NCBI RefSeq assembly: GCF_008727815.1 | Contig: NZ_CP044230.1 | Span: 1,410,001 to 1,474,000 of the forward strand | DNA: 64,000 nucleotides | Direction: 5' to 3' | Source: Streptococcus sp. LPB0220 | GTDB lineage: Bacteria > Bacillota > Bacilli > Lactobacillales > Streptococcaceae | Shown here: one piece after another, positions 10,413 to 19,187 of the stretch | Layout of the letters: the number at the start of each line of letters is the position of its first letter | Position numbering within the stretch: position 1 is the stretch's first letter | Program-made: the position numbers and the translations under genes | Notes under the pieces: generated by a model | Database searches by the model: none | Seen by the model: the letters and a program-made list of their open reading frames with translations, nothing else | What the model was told of the DNA's origin: nothing

Positions 10413-12279
10413 AATCAATTTCAAGTCCACCGGTGTACAAGCGGTAATAGGTGCCACGTTCTGCCATCAAGGAAGCATGGTTGCCTCGTTCGATGATACG
10501 TCCGTGGTCCATCACCATGATGACATCGGAATTGACAATCGTCGATAGACGGTGGGCGATAACAAAGACTGTCCGACCTTCCATCAAGCGGTCCATCCCT
10601 TCTTGCACCATCTTCTCTGTCCGTGAGTCAATCGAAGATGTCGCTTCGTCCAGAATCAAGACAGGCGCATTGGCAAGGGCTGCACGGGCAATGGCGATCA
10701 ATTGTCGTTGACCATTTGATAGGCCAGCCCCATCATCTGTCAAGACTGTCTCATAGCCCTGATCCAAGTGCTTGACAAAGGAATCCACATTGGCAATCCG
10801 AGCCGCTTCAAGGATTTCTTCCCGTGTTGCATCAGCACGGCCGTAAGCGATGTTTTCCGCAATCGTACCAGTGAATAAGTGGGTATCTTGAAGAACGATT
10901 CCGAGGGAACGACGCAGAGAATCTTTCTCAATCAATTTAATATCGATCCCATCATAAGTAATCATTCCGGATTGGATGTCATAGAAGCGGTTGATCAAGT
11001 TGGTGATGGTTGTCTTTCCTGCACCAGTCGCTCCGACAAAGGCCACTTTTTGGCCCTTATCCGCATACAAGTTGATGCCATGAAGGATTTGTTTTTTTCC
11101 ATCATAAGAGAAATCAACATCATCAAAGACCACATTTCCGACCATCTTGACAAGCTGGTAATCCCCATTTGGACGAGGGTGTTTCCAAGCCCATTTGTTG
11201 GTTTTCTGATCGGTTTCGACCATTTCTCCATCGACCAGTTCATAATTGACCAACGTCACTTTTCCTTGGTCAACTTCTTCTTCTTCATCCAAAAGATCAA
11301 AGACACGATCTCCACCAGCCAAGGCCATAAGGACAAAGTTCAATTGTTGAGAGACCTGGGCAATCGGACCTGTGAAGGAACGGTTCAATTGCAGAAAGGC
11401 CATAAGACCACCAATGGTTAAACCACCGACGCCGTTTAGCGCAAAGAGTCCCCCGATCAAGGCTGTTAGAACAAAGGAAACATTTCCCAAGTTCCCAAGA
11501 ATTGGCATGAGGACATTGGCATAGCGGTTGGCTTGGTAAGAGGATTCAAAGAGTTGGTCATTGATCCGATCAAAATCCTCAATGCTTTCTCTTTCATGCA
11601 CAAAGGCCTTGACCACTTTTTGACCAGACATCATTTCTTCAATAAAGCCGTTCTCAATCCCCAAGTTCTTTTGTTGGGCCCCGAAGTAACGACCTGACTT
11701 GCCAGAGACATCCCTGATGATAAAGACCATGACGATGACCATGAAAAGAACAATCAAGAACAAGAGCGGACTAACCGTCAGCATGGTAATCGTTACCCCA
11801 AGGATGGTAATCGCTGAGGATAGAAGTTGAGGAATGGATTGTTCAATCGCTTGGCGAAGGGCATCAATATCATTGGTATAGATAGACATGATGTCCCCAT
11901 GTTGGTGGGTGTCAAAGTAACGTACCGGCAGTTTTTGCATGCGAGCAAACAACTGATTTCGAAGACTTCTAAGTGAGTCTTGTGAAACAGTCGCCATAAT
12001 CAAGGTAAAGCCATAATTAGCAAGTACCCCGATCAAACAGATCAAACCAACCCGTGTCAAGAAGGACAAGAGCGGTCCAAAATCATGGCTGTTTGACGTT
12101 AGCATAGGCTCCACATAGACATCGACCAGGGACTGAATCGAAGCTGTCACATTGACCGTCGCAAGAGACGATAGAATGATTAAGATAGAGGAAACAATCA
12201 AGGACACCTTGTAGTTTTTCCAAAGGAAGTCGAGCAGGCGAAGGATAGAGCCTAGATTTGCTTTTTTCTTAGTTTTCAT
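10411..12279 (-). CDS. ABC exporter subunit, canonical NBD half of a heterodimer
   Basis: A 622-residue half-transporter: an N-terminal six-helix membrane domain (about residues 25-330) and a C-terminal ATPase. The Walker A GATGAGKTT, Walker B VLILDEATS (catalytic Glu present) and switch IAHRLSTI are intact. The signature is LSNGQ rather than LSGGQ. A ~30-residue insertion before the NBD (near VDGEMVETDQKTNKW) is typical of the BmrD/TM288-like partner. The start at 12279 follows GGAAAGGAGAAGCAG and overlaps the preceding subunit by 11 bases. Likely an exporter of drugs or other amphipathic substrates; which ones cannot be read from sequence. Confidence 0.92.
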   Translation of the reverse strand: MKTKKKANLGSILRLLDFLWKNYKVSLIVSSILIILSSLATVNVTASIQSLVDVYVEPMLTSNSHDFGPLLSFLTRVGLICLIGVLANYGFTLIMATVSQDSLRSLRNQLFARMQKLPVRYFDTHQHGDIMSIYTNDIDALRQAIEQSIPQLLSSAITILGVTITMLTVSPLLFLIVLFMVIVMVFIIRDVSGKSGRYFGAQQKNLGIENGFIEEMMSGQKVVKAFVHERESIEDFDRINDQLFESSYQANRYANVLMPILGNLGNVSFVLTALIGGLFALNGVGGLTIGGLMAFLQLNRSFTGPIAQVSQQLNFVLMALAGGDRVFDLLDEEEEVDQGKVTLVNYELVDGEMVETDQKTNKWAWKHPRPNGDYQLVKMVGNVVFDDVDFSYDGKKQILHGINLYADKGQKVAFVGATGAGKTTITNLINRFYDIQSGMITYDGIDIKLIEKDSLRRSLGIVLQDTHLFTGTIAENIAYGRADATREEILEAARIANVDSFVKHLDQGYETVLTDDGAGLSNGQRQLIAIARAALANAPVLILDEATSSIDSRTEKMVQEGMDRLMEGRTVFVIAHRLSTIVNSDVIMVMDHGRIIERGNHASLMAERGTYYRLYTGGLEID

Positions 12280-14014
12280 CTGCTTCTCCTTTCCCTTGTG
12301 TTTGCATTTCGTATACTTCTTGGTAGATGGCATTGGTCGCAAGCAATTCCTCGTGACGACCGATCGCATCGATTTGGCCATCATTCATTACAATGATGCG
12401 ATCTGCATCTTGAATAGAGGAAATCCGTTGACCAATGATGATTTTGGTAGTGTCTTTCAAGCTAGTTGCCAATCCTTGACGGATCAAACTATCTGTCTTG
12501 GTATCGACTGCCGAAGTCGAATCATCCAAGATCAAGATCTTCGGATTCATGAGAAGGGCACGCGCGATACAGAGACGCTGGCGTTGACCACCAGAGACAT
12601 TGGATCCCCCACGCTCAATCATAGTGTCATAACCCTCTTTGAAATCTTGAATAAATTCATCGGCTTGGGCAATCTTACAAGCTGCGATGATCTCTTCATC
12701 CGTCGCATCTTTATTTCCCCAGCGCATATTTTCTTTAATCGTACCAGAGAAAAGGACATTGGTCTGAAGAACCATGGCTACTTGCTTACGAAGGGAATCA
12801 AGATCGTATTCTTTGACATCGTGGCCTGCTACTGTCACTCGACCAGACTCAACATCATAGAGACGAGGAATCAACTGAACCAAGCTTGATTTCCCTGATC
12901 CTGTTCCACCCAAGATACCAATCACTTCCCCTGAACGAATGGAAAGATTAATCCCTTGTAAGACATGGGTCTTGTCGCCATTTTCATCGGTATAAGCAAA
13001 GGTCACATCCTCAAAGTTGATGGATCCATCAGCGACTTCTTTGATCCCATTTTCTGGAGAGTCAATCGTCGTTTTGGTCGTTAAGACTTCATTGATCCGC
13101 TCGACAGAGGCCATAGAAATCGACAGCATGACAAAGATCATCATAAACATCATGAGCGACATGAGAATGGTCATGGTGTAGCTAAACATAGAGGTCAAAT
13201 TCCCAGTAGAGAGTTGGCCACCAACGATCAGATGTGCCCCAATCCAAGAGATCAAAAGGAAAGAAGCATACATGGAAAGCATCATAGCTGGGCTACTCAA
13301 GACAACGACACGGATAGCCTTCATAAACATGTTATAAATCAAACGTGAAGCCTTCTTGAATTTAACGGTTTCATCTGCTTCCTTAACGTAAGACTTGACC
13401 ACCCGCATATTGGTGATGTTTTCTTGGATACTGTTGTTGAGATTGTCATAAGCTTCAAATACTTCTGTGAAGAGCGGATACACAATCTTCATGATGATGC
13501 TTAAGACAGCTGCCAAAAAGATGGTCACATAGACAAAGATCATGGCCATTTCTGGATTGATCAAGAAACAAGCCACAATGGCAAAGATCAAATTGAGCGG
13601 TGCCCGTACACAGATCCGAATGACCATTTGATAGGCATTTTGCACATTGGTTACGTCCGTCATCATCCGAGTGACTAACCCACCTGATGAGAACTGATCA
13701 ATATTCTCAAATGAGAAGGTTTGAACCTTTTTGAAAATGGCCCGACGAAGGTTTTTAGCAAAACCAGCCGATGCATAGGCGCCATAACGGGCAGACTGCA
13801 TCCCACAAAAGAGGGAGCAAAAGGCACAGACCAGCATGAGCCCACCGTAAAACAAAATATTGTTCATGTTTCTTTGTTGAACACCTTGGTCCAAAAGACT
13901 CGCCATGACAAAGGGAATCGAAATCTCAAACATGACTTCAAAGACCATGAACAAGGAAGCCAAAATCGATGGCTTCTTGAATTCTTTGATCTCGGAAATT
14001 AAGGATCGAATCAT
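12269..14014 (-). CDS. ABC exporter subunit, degenerate NBD half of a heterodimer
   Basis: A 581-residue half-transporter with an N-terminal six-helix domain (about 15-300) and a C-terminal ATPase. Walker A GGTGSGKSS and signature VSGGQ are intact. Walker B is ILILDDSTS, with Asp replacing the catalytic Glu, and the switch reads IIGQRISSI, with Gln replacing His. Together with LSNGQ in the partner this makes one non-hydrolysing and one active site, as in TM287/288 and BmrCD. The ATG at 14014 has GGAGG 6 bases upstream. An alternative ATG at 14026 would overlap that site. Possible PatA/PatB-like multidrug efflux; the substrate is an inference. Confidence 0.92.
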   Translation of the reverse strand: MIRSLISEIKEFKKPSILASLFMVFEVMFEISIPFVMASLLDQGVQQRNMNNILFYGGLMLVCAFCSLFCGMQSARYGAYASAGFAKNLRRAIFKKVQTFSFENIDQFSSGGLVTRMMTDVTNVQNAYQMVIRICVRAPLNLIFAIVACFLINPEMAMIFVYVTIFLAAVLSIIMKIVYPLFTEVFEAYDNLNNSIQENITNMRVVKSYVKEADETVKFKKASRLIYNMFMKAIRVVVLSSPAMMLSMYASFLLISWIGAHLIVGGQLSTGNLTSMFSYTMTILMSLMMFMMIFVMLSISMASVERINEVLTTKTTIDSPENGIKEVADGSINFEDVTFAYTDENGDKTHVLQGINLSIRSGEVIGILGGTGSGKSSLVQLIPRLYDVESGRVTVAGHDVKEYDLDSLRKQVAMVLQTNVLFSGTIKENMRWGNKDATDEEIIAACKIAQADEFIQDFKEGYDTMIERGGSNVSGGQRQRLCIARALLMNPKILILDDSTSAVDTKTDSLIRQGLATSLKDTTKIIIGQRISSIQDADRIIVMNDGQIDAIGRHEELLATNAIYQEVYEMQTQGKGEADEN

Positions 14015-14174
14015 TATTACCTCCATAGTTTTTCATACTTTTTTCTGCGGTAGAAGCAAAGCTTTTTTCCACTGAAAAATAGGTCAAAACACACAAAATT
14101 CCCTGAGGGAAAGACCCTAGGGATTACGCGTTTTTTATAGTCTTCATTGTAACCTAAATTACAAAAAAATGCAA
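14015..14174 (-). promoter_or_regulatory. Promoter and structured leader of the ABC exporter operon
   Basis: On the minus strand, TTGCAT (14169-14174) and TACAAT (14146-14151) are 17 bases apart. The roughly 125-base leader contains mutually overlapping inverted sequences at about 14098-14126 (TTCCCTGAGGGAA, and CCCTAGGG within a larger ATCCCT...AGGGAAT stem) followed by TTTTG. Such a leader could act as an attenuator, but the T run is short. Confidence 0.55.
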
Positions 14175-14213
14175 GATTTTTAGACAGCATCCGTTTTTCT
14201 GTTGATCTAGTGC

Positions 14214-14396
14214 AAAAGAGGCTGGGACAAAAGTCCTAGCCTCTCAATTGTTTTTGAATTGTCGAGCAAGACGCAGTGGCTGAGTGGGCTCTACTACGCT
14301 GATTTTATCAGCTTTTACAGCCCTACTCAACTGTGCGGAGGTGGGACGACGAAATCGAATTCTAACGAATTACCAATTTCTGTCCCACTCTCTTTT
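14214..14396. repeat. 183-bp structured repeat, copy C
   Basis: It is the reverse complement of the copy at 32993-33175, with only 7 differences and no indel by eye. One end is a strong hairpin (AGAGGCTGGGAC / GTCCTAGCCTCT around AAAA). The middle pairs GTTGAGTAGGGCT with AGCCCACTCAGC around an inner GCTGAT/ATCAGC hairpin. The other end ends CCCACTCTCTTTT. It begins 4 bases after the stop of the FtsX-type permease gene, so it probably forms that gene's 3' end and terminator. Confidence 0.9.
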
Positions 14397-14400
14397 CTAT

Positions 14401-15546
14401 TTATTCAGCTAAGAGCACTTCTTTGATGGTTTGTTTTTGGAGTTTTCTGTTGGATAGATAAAAGAGGCTTTCGTAAACCACAGCAAAGCCAATCAAGGTC
14501 CAGAAGCACACATTCCCATCAAAGTGATGCTCAATCTTTTCAGGAACCGTATCTTTGATCACACCGATCAAGATTTCCATGATACCATATTGATAAGCCG
14601 TCCCAAGAACAAATCCTAAATAAGCCCAAAAACGATAGGGAGCGAGAATATGACCTTGACATTCACGATCGGTGTAGCCAAATGCCTTCATAAAAGCTAA
14701 AGTTTCGCGACTTTCTGAGACAACAATCCCCAATGACAAAAAGAGTATCGAGAAAGAAAGGATCAAGCCGATCATGATCATCATGGTTTGGATGATGTCA
14801 TCTGTGTAATCTCTTAAGCCAAAGGACAATTGAACCATGGCCGCAAAACACATGGAGCCAAAGACCACAAAAAACAAGATCGATTTTCTCCCCCATATCA
14901 GTGACGAGGATAGCTCTTTTAGGAAGTCTTTCTCTTTCTTAGGAGCTCGCTTTCTCCTTTGGACCTTGATCGGACTTGGAGACTTTTTCAATAAGCGAAG
15001 CGCAGGCGTTTGTAGTTGTCTTCTAGCATATCCAATCGCGAGAAGCATAAAGAAGGTCGTTGGCAGGATCACCAAAGCAAGCAAGAGCTGCCAATGAAAA
15101 TGAATGGTGATTTCTGGCAGGATCCCCTTCTCATTACGGAAGTCGTAAAAATGTCCCATCATAAGAAAAGAAGCGAAATAGCCAAGAAGGGCTCCAGCCC
15201 CAAAACTGAGTCCAAAAGCCCAAAATCGTTTCGCCAACTGGCCATTGCTGTAGCCCAAGGCCTTTAAAATTCCTAATTGTTCCTTATGGTCATCGACAAA
15301 TTGTTTGATATAAAAACACATGAGAAGGACCGACGTCAAGGACAAGACGACCCCACTGACCATGGCCACCATCCAAGAAAGCGAAACCTGGGCATCATAG
15401 TAGGTCTGAATCATGGGATTGGTTTTCGAAATCTCTAATTGCTCGATGTCCAAGTAAAAATTCAAGAAGAGATTGGCCACAAAGACCGCACAGACTCCAA
15501 TGATACTAACGACAACTAATTTTCGAATATCTTTTACTGAAAACAT
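14401..15546 (-). CDS. FtsX-like ABC transporter permease
   Basis: A 381-residue membrane protein with about eight predicted helices in two repeats of the FtsX-like layout. The first half is roughly residues 10-175; the second is 220-370, after a basic cytoplasmic linker (KVQRRKRAPKKEKD). EQLGILKALGY and RETLAFMKAFGY are the paired coupling-loop motifs of this superfamily, which supports an internal duplication. It is last in an operon with a LolD-type ATPase and a TetR regulator. The substrate is unknown; relatives act in peptide or antimicrobial resistance and lipoprotein transport. Confidence 0.85.
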   Translation of the reverse strand: MFSVKDIRKLVVVSIIGVCAVFVANLFLNFYLDIEQLEISKTNPMIQTYYDAQVSLSWMVAMVSGVVLSLTSVLLMCFYIKQFVDDHKEQLGILKALGYSNGQLAKRFWAFGLSFGAGALLGYFASFLMMGHFYDFRNEKGILPEITIHFHWQLLLALVILPTTFFMLLAIGYARRQLQTPALRLLKKSPSPIKVQRRKRAPKKEKDFLKELSSSLIWGRKSILFFVVFGSMCFAAMVQLSFGLRDYTDDIIQTMMIMIGLILSFSILFLSLGIVVSESRETLAFMKAFGYTDRECQGHILAPYRFWAYLGFVLGTAYQYGIMEILIGVIKDTVPEKIEHHFDGNVCFWTLIGFAVVYESLFYLSNRKLQKQTIKEVLLAE

Positions 15547-15549
15547 AGC

Positions 15550-16230
15550 TTACCATCCAATCTCATAGGCAGTCTGAGGCTGATCATTGGTCACAACTTC
15601 GATAATCTTGCCACTATTGACACGAATGATGGTTCTTGCCATATCCGCAATATTTTGGTTGTGTGTCACCATGATGAGGGTAAAGCCCAGCTTTTCCTTC
15701 AATTTCCAGATATAGTCGAGAATCTTGCGCCCTGTTTCTTCATCCAGGGCTCCCGTCGGCTCATCTAAGAAAAGAATCTCTGGCTTTTTGGCCAAGGCCC
15801 GAGCAATGGAGACTCTCTGCTGTTCCCCACCAGACAATTCACTCGGATACTTGTCCAGCTTATCGCCAAGCCCCAAATCCTCGATGATCTGCAAAAAATC
15901 ATGATTGTTTGCTAGGTCTGCCCCCATCTTTACATTTTGTCTAACCGTTAGATTCGGCAATAGATAATACTGCTGGAAAATAAAGGCAATCTTCTCCCGT
16001 CTAAAAGTTGTCAATTGAGCATCCGTGAGTTGTGATAAATCTTGTCCTTGAATGAGAATATGCCCTTCGTCTACCTTTTCTAAGCCTGATAACACATTTA
16101 AGAGAGTTGATTTCCCCGATCCAGAAGGACCGAGGATAACCACATCATCCTGATCTTGAATCTGCAAATCAATCCCCTTTAAAACCTTGGTTTGGCCGTA
16201 ACTTTTGTGAACATTTTCTAGTTGAATCAT
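15550..16230 (-). CDS. ABC transporter ATP-binding protein, LolD/MacB type
   Basis: A 226-residue ATPase: Walker [10 protein letters not shown] near residue 38, Q-loop [13 protein letters not shown], signature LSGGEQQRV near 138, Walker [13 protein letters not shown], switch VTHNQ. FQxYxLLxxLT and EPTGALD are typical of the LolD/FtsE/MacB branch that works with FtsX-like permeases. The start at 16230 ([12 protein letters not shown]) forms an ATGA overlap with the TetR stop, with AGGAAAG upstream. It pairs with the permease 4 bases downstream. Confidence 0.94.
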   Translation of the reverse strand: MIQLENVHKSYGQTKVLKGIDLQIQDQDDVVILGPSGSGKSTLLNVLSGLEKVDEGHILIQGQDLSQLTDAQLTTFRREKIAFIFQQYYLLPNLTVRQNVKMGADLANNHDFLQIIEDLGLGDKLDKYPSELSGGEQQRVSIARALAKKPEILFLDEPTGALDEETGRKILDYIWKLKEKLGFTLIMVTHNQNIADMARTIIRVNSGKIIEVVTNDQPQTAYEIGW

Positions 16231-16802
16231 TTCTTTCCTACCATTTCTTTGATGAGAGATTGACAAACCTCTGTCAGTAATCCAATCACTTCTTCCATGC
16301 TGAACTGGTAAATACCAGAAGCAACCATTGAGGCCATCCCGTGTGAGTAGATAAATAGATGCTGGTACAAGCGACTAGCCTCTTCTACAGTCAAAGGATA
16401 GTCTGCAACAATCGAATCCAGAACCAATTGGTAACTATGATCCTTCATGGGAAGAAAATCTTGAAAGCGACGAATCGGATCTTTGCTAGGATTTTGGAAA
16501 AGCAATTGAAAGAGTTGGGGCTCTTTTGAGGCGAAAAGGATATAAGCAACCCCGACAGATCGAAAAGGCTTTTCATCTTCTAAGGCCTTGCGAATATACT
16601 CCACCACGACCATCTCCGCCGCAGCAATAACCTCTGCTTGTAACTCAGCCATATTGGCAAATTGCCCAAAAATGACTCTCGGTGTGGCTCCCAGCTTCTC
16701 CGCTAATGCTCGAGCTGTCAAGCTAGCCATGCCCTCTTCTCTCACCAATTGTAAAGCTGTCCCAATGATAGCCTCTTTACTGAATTTAACCTTTGGTGGC
16801 AT
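16227..16802 (-). CDS. TetR/AcrR family transcriptional regulator
   Basis: A 191-residue protein. Residues 8-55 form a TetR helix-turn-helix: EAIIGTALQLVREEGMASLTARALAEKLG, then PRVIFGQFANMAEL in place of the usual xxLYxHFxxKxxL. A variable ligand-binding domain follows. The start at 16802 has AAGGAG 4 bases before the ATG. It is first in the operon with the ATPase and permease it presumably represses, and tandem palindromes lie right upstream. The name of the ligand cannot be inferred. Confidence 0.9.
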   Translation of the reverse strand: MPPKVKFSKEAIIGTALQLVREEGMASLTARALAEKLGATPRVIFGQFANMAELQAEVIAAAEMVVVEYIRKALEDEKPFRSVGVAYILFASKEPQLFQLLFQNPSKDPIRRFQDFLPMKDHSYQLVLDSIVADYPLTVEEASRLYQHLFIYSHGMASMVASGIYQFSMEEVIGLLTEVCQSLIKEMVGKK

Positions 16803-16814
16803 AAGACTCCTTTC

Positions 16815-16844
16815 GCGCAACATTCGTTGCGCAACACTTGTTGC
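16815..16844 (-). promoter_or_regulatory. Tandem palindromic operator of the TetR operon
   Basis: Two 14-bp palindromes lie end to end: GCAACATTCGTTGC (16817-16830) and GCAACACTTGTTGC (16831-16844). Both are GCAAC-N4-GTTGC, and the first extends to GCGCAAC/GTTGCGC. They lie just before the start of tetR and downstream of a -35 TTGACA at 16874-16879 with a -10 near 16850-16856. This is the right place for autorepression. Confidence 0.8.
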
Positions 16845-16904
16845 ATATAAGGATACCATAAAATAGAAAGACTTGTCAAGATAAATCTGAATACTACAAA
16901 ACAA

Positions 16905-16946
16905 AAAACCAGTCCACCGATAAGAGTGGAATCTGGTTTACTAACA
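16905..16946 (-). terminator. Terminator of the aldo/keto reductase gene
   Basis: On the minus strand, AACCAG-A-TTCCAC pairs with GTGGACTGGTT and is followed by a T tract. Confidence 0.85.
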
Positions 16947-16951
16947 AGATT

Positions 16952-17875
16952 CTAAGGCAAATCATTTCCCGCCGCTAAGTAGATTTGGTACCATTCCTTG
17001 CGCGTCAAATTCACCTCTGCTGCTTTCCCTGCTTCAAGGACATGCTGGGGCTTGGTCGTTCCGATGACAGCCTGCATCTTACCCGGATAGCGAAGGACCC
17101 AAGCAAGGGCGATAGCTGTCGGTGTAACTTGATATTTCTTCGCCAAGTCAGTAAGGACATGATTGAGAGCCGCAAACTCTTCTTTGCCGACAAAATTCCC
17201 CTTGAAATAGCCATGCTGGAGGACAGACCAAGCTTGAATCACCGTATCAGTTAAGCGACAATACTCAAAGACACTGCCATCTCGCACGGCTGCTTTAGGG
17301 CCTTCCATGTTGACATGAAAACCAGCTTCAAAGCTCGGTGTAAAGGCTGCACTCAACTGCAACTGGTTGACCTTGAGAGGTTGTTTGACAGCCGTCTTAA
17401 GCAATTCCATCATCATGGGATTTTGATTGGACACCCCAAAATGACGGACCTTGCCAGCTTGCTCCAAGTGATCAAAAGCTGCCGCCACTTCTTCAGGCTC
17501 CATGAGGGCATCCGGTCGGTGAAGGAGAAGACTATCCAAGCGCTCGATCTGCAGACGCTCGAGGATGCCGTCGACGGAGTCCAAAATATAGTCCTTAGAA
17601 AAGTCAAAATAGGTAAAGCCGTCTTTGCGAATCCCGCACTTGGACTGGATCCACATCTGGTCCCGAAGATCCGGACGACGCTTGAGAACCTTACCCAGGA
17701 GGACCTCACACTGGCCATCGCCATAGATATCTGCTAGATCAAAAGTGTTGATCCCAATCGACAAGGCCGCCTCCACCAAGGCCTCCACCTCATCTTCACT
17801 CATCTGACTGATCCGCATCATCCCAAGGACAATCGTGGACAGACGCTCATTTTCAGCAAACTCAATATAGTTCAT
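16952..17875 (-). CDS. Aldo/keto reductase family oxidoreductase
   Basis: A 307-residue (alpha/beta)8 NADPH-dependent reductase of the YdhF type. The catalytic residues are in place: NTFDLADIYGDG (Asp and Tyr near 45-50), the Lys within WIQSKCGI, and LLHRPDAL (His). A C-terminal cofactor segment VIGTTKPQHVLEA (near 270) is also seen. The substrate is unknown. It is a single-gene unit with its own terminator, just upstream of the TetR operon but separated from it by that terminator. Confidence 0.92.
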   Translation of the reverse strand: MNYIEFAENERLSTIVLGMMRISQMSEDEVEALVEAALSIGINTFDLADIYGDGQCEVLLGKVLKRRPDLRDQMWIQSKCGIRKDGFTYFDFSKDYILDSVDGILERLQIERLDSLLLHRPDALMEPEEVAAAFDHLEQAGKVRHFGVSNQNPMMMELLKTAVKQPLKVNQLQLSAAFTPSFEAGFHVNMEGPKAAVRDGSVFEYCRLTDTVIQAWSVLQHGYFKGNFVGKEEFAALNHVLTDLAKKYQVTPTAIALAWVLRYPGKMQAVIGTTKPQHVLEAGKAAEVNLTRKEWYQIYLAAGNDLP

Positions 17876-17937
17876 GTCCGCCTCCTTTTCTGTAGTTCTA
17901 TTGTATTGAAAAGGCTTGCAAAAGTCAATTTACAATC

Positions 17938-17967
17938 AAAAAGCCCTCAGCGATAACTGAGAGCCTA
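17938..17967 (-). terminator. Terminator of the XRE-ABC-2 operon
   Basis: On the minus strand, GCTCTCAG-TTATCG-CTGAGGGC is followed by TTTTT, 6 bases after the permease stop. Confidence 0.85.
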
Positions 17968-17972
17968 TCTAA

Positions 17973-19187
17973 TTAGCGATAGCTAAGAGCACGTTTGATG
18001 GTCTTCCATGGTCCGAGGTCATCGGTCTGAAGGATCAGGCTCGCATAGATACGGGCAATGAGCACTGTTCCCACAATGGTAAAGAGAACCGCAATTCCCA
18101 ATGAAGCCCAAGATTCAAGACCAGTCGCATAGCCATTGATGGTACGGAAAGGCATGAAGAAGGTTGAGAAGAAAGGAATATATGAACCGATCTTCAATAA
18201 GAAGACGTCACCGGCACTTCCCAAGGTGGTTACCCCAAGGAAGCTAAAGATAACTAACATCATCAGTGGTGAAATCGCTTTTCCTGAATCTTCTGGTCGT
18301 GCAACTGTAGAGCCTAAGAAGGCAGAGAGCACCACATACATAAAGATCCCAAGGATAATGAAGAAGACGGTATTAAGCGAGATCGCTTCTGCTAGGTGTT
18401 GGGTTATAGGAGAGTTTGGAGCGAGAAAATCCTTGACAACTGGGATATCTGCTCTAAAGATCCAAACCGCTACTAGACCAACAACATAGACAAAAATATG
18501 GGTAAAGATCACTCCGAAGAGTCCGAGCATGCGTGCGAAGAAATAGTCGGTTGCTTTGATACTAGAGAAGACCACTTCCATGATCTTAGTTCCCTTTTCA
18601 CTGGCCACTTCTTGGGCTGTGATACTAGAGTAGAAGATCAAAATCATATAAAGCAGCATTCCCAGACCACCTGCAACCATGGTTTGCACCATTTTCAAGC
18701 CTTCTTTTTTCTCGTCAATTTTTTCTTTGAGAGAAACCTGTTGAGACAAGGCTGTCAGTTGCTCTTTGCTTAGATTAGCACGGGCCATATTGATCCCTTG
18801 TTGGACTTGGCTTAATTTCGCAGCGACAAGCGATTTTAAATCTGTTTTCATGGCTTGATCGCCCACATAAGTCGCTTCTAGCTGGCCATCTTTTTCATCG
18901 ACCATTAGGTAAGCAGCTGCTTTCTCGTCCTTGATGGCTTTTTTAGCTGCAGCTTCATCCTTGTAGTCCAAGGTCAAGCCATCGGTTCCTTTGAGGCTTT
19001 CTTTGACAGCTGGCACTTCTGTCACCAAGGCCACTTGGTTTTTGGCATCTGTAGAAGAACCTGTCAGATAACCGATTCCAATGCTCAATCCCAAAAAGAG
19101 GAAGGGGCCAAAGACCATGAAGAGGAAACTCCATGATTTCACTTGTCTGATATAGGTTTCTTTCATTACGACAAACATCTGTTTCAT
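17973..19187 (-). CDS. ABC-2 type transporter permease (NatB-like)
   Basis: A 404-residue membrane protein with one helix near residues 20-42, a large extracytoplasmic domain (about 45-165, rich in Lys/Glu/Asp), and five to six helices from 175 to 385. This is the ABC-2/NatB layout, and EVASEKGTKIMEVVFSSI is the characteristic conserved cytoplasmic motif. It overlaps the upstream ATPase gene by 4 bases (ATGA-type). NatAB relatives export sodium or drugs; the substrate here is not known. Confidence 0.9.
   Translation of the reverse strand: MKQMFVVMKETYIRQVKSWSFLFMVFGPFLFLGLSIGIGYLTGSSTDAKNQVALVTEVPAVKESLKGTDGLTLDYKDEAAAKKAIKDEKAAAYLMVDEKDGQLEATYVGDQAMKTDLKSLVAAKLSQVQQGINMARANLSKEQLTALSQQVSLKEKIDEKKEGLKMVQTMVAGGLGMLLYMILIFYSSITAQEVASEKGTKIMEVVFSSIKATDYFFARMLGLFGVIFTHIFVYVVGLVAVWIFRADIPVVKDFLAPNSPITQHLAEAISLNTVFFIILGIFMYVVLSAFLGSTVARPEDSGKAISPLMMLVIFSFLGVTTLGSAGDVFLLKIGSYIPFFSTFFMPFRTINGYATGLESWASLGIAVLFTIVGTVLIARIYASLILQTDDLGPWKTIKRALSYR

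Noticed and set aside
16905..16946. A small RNA gene
   Set aside because: It sits directly behind the aldo/keto reductase stop and is fully explained as a terminator.
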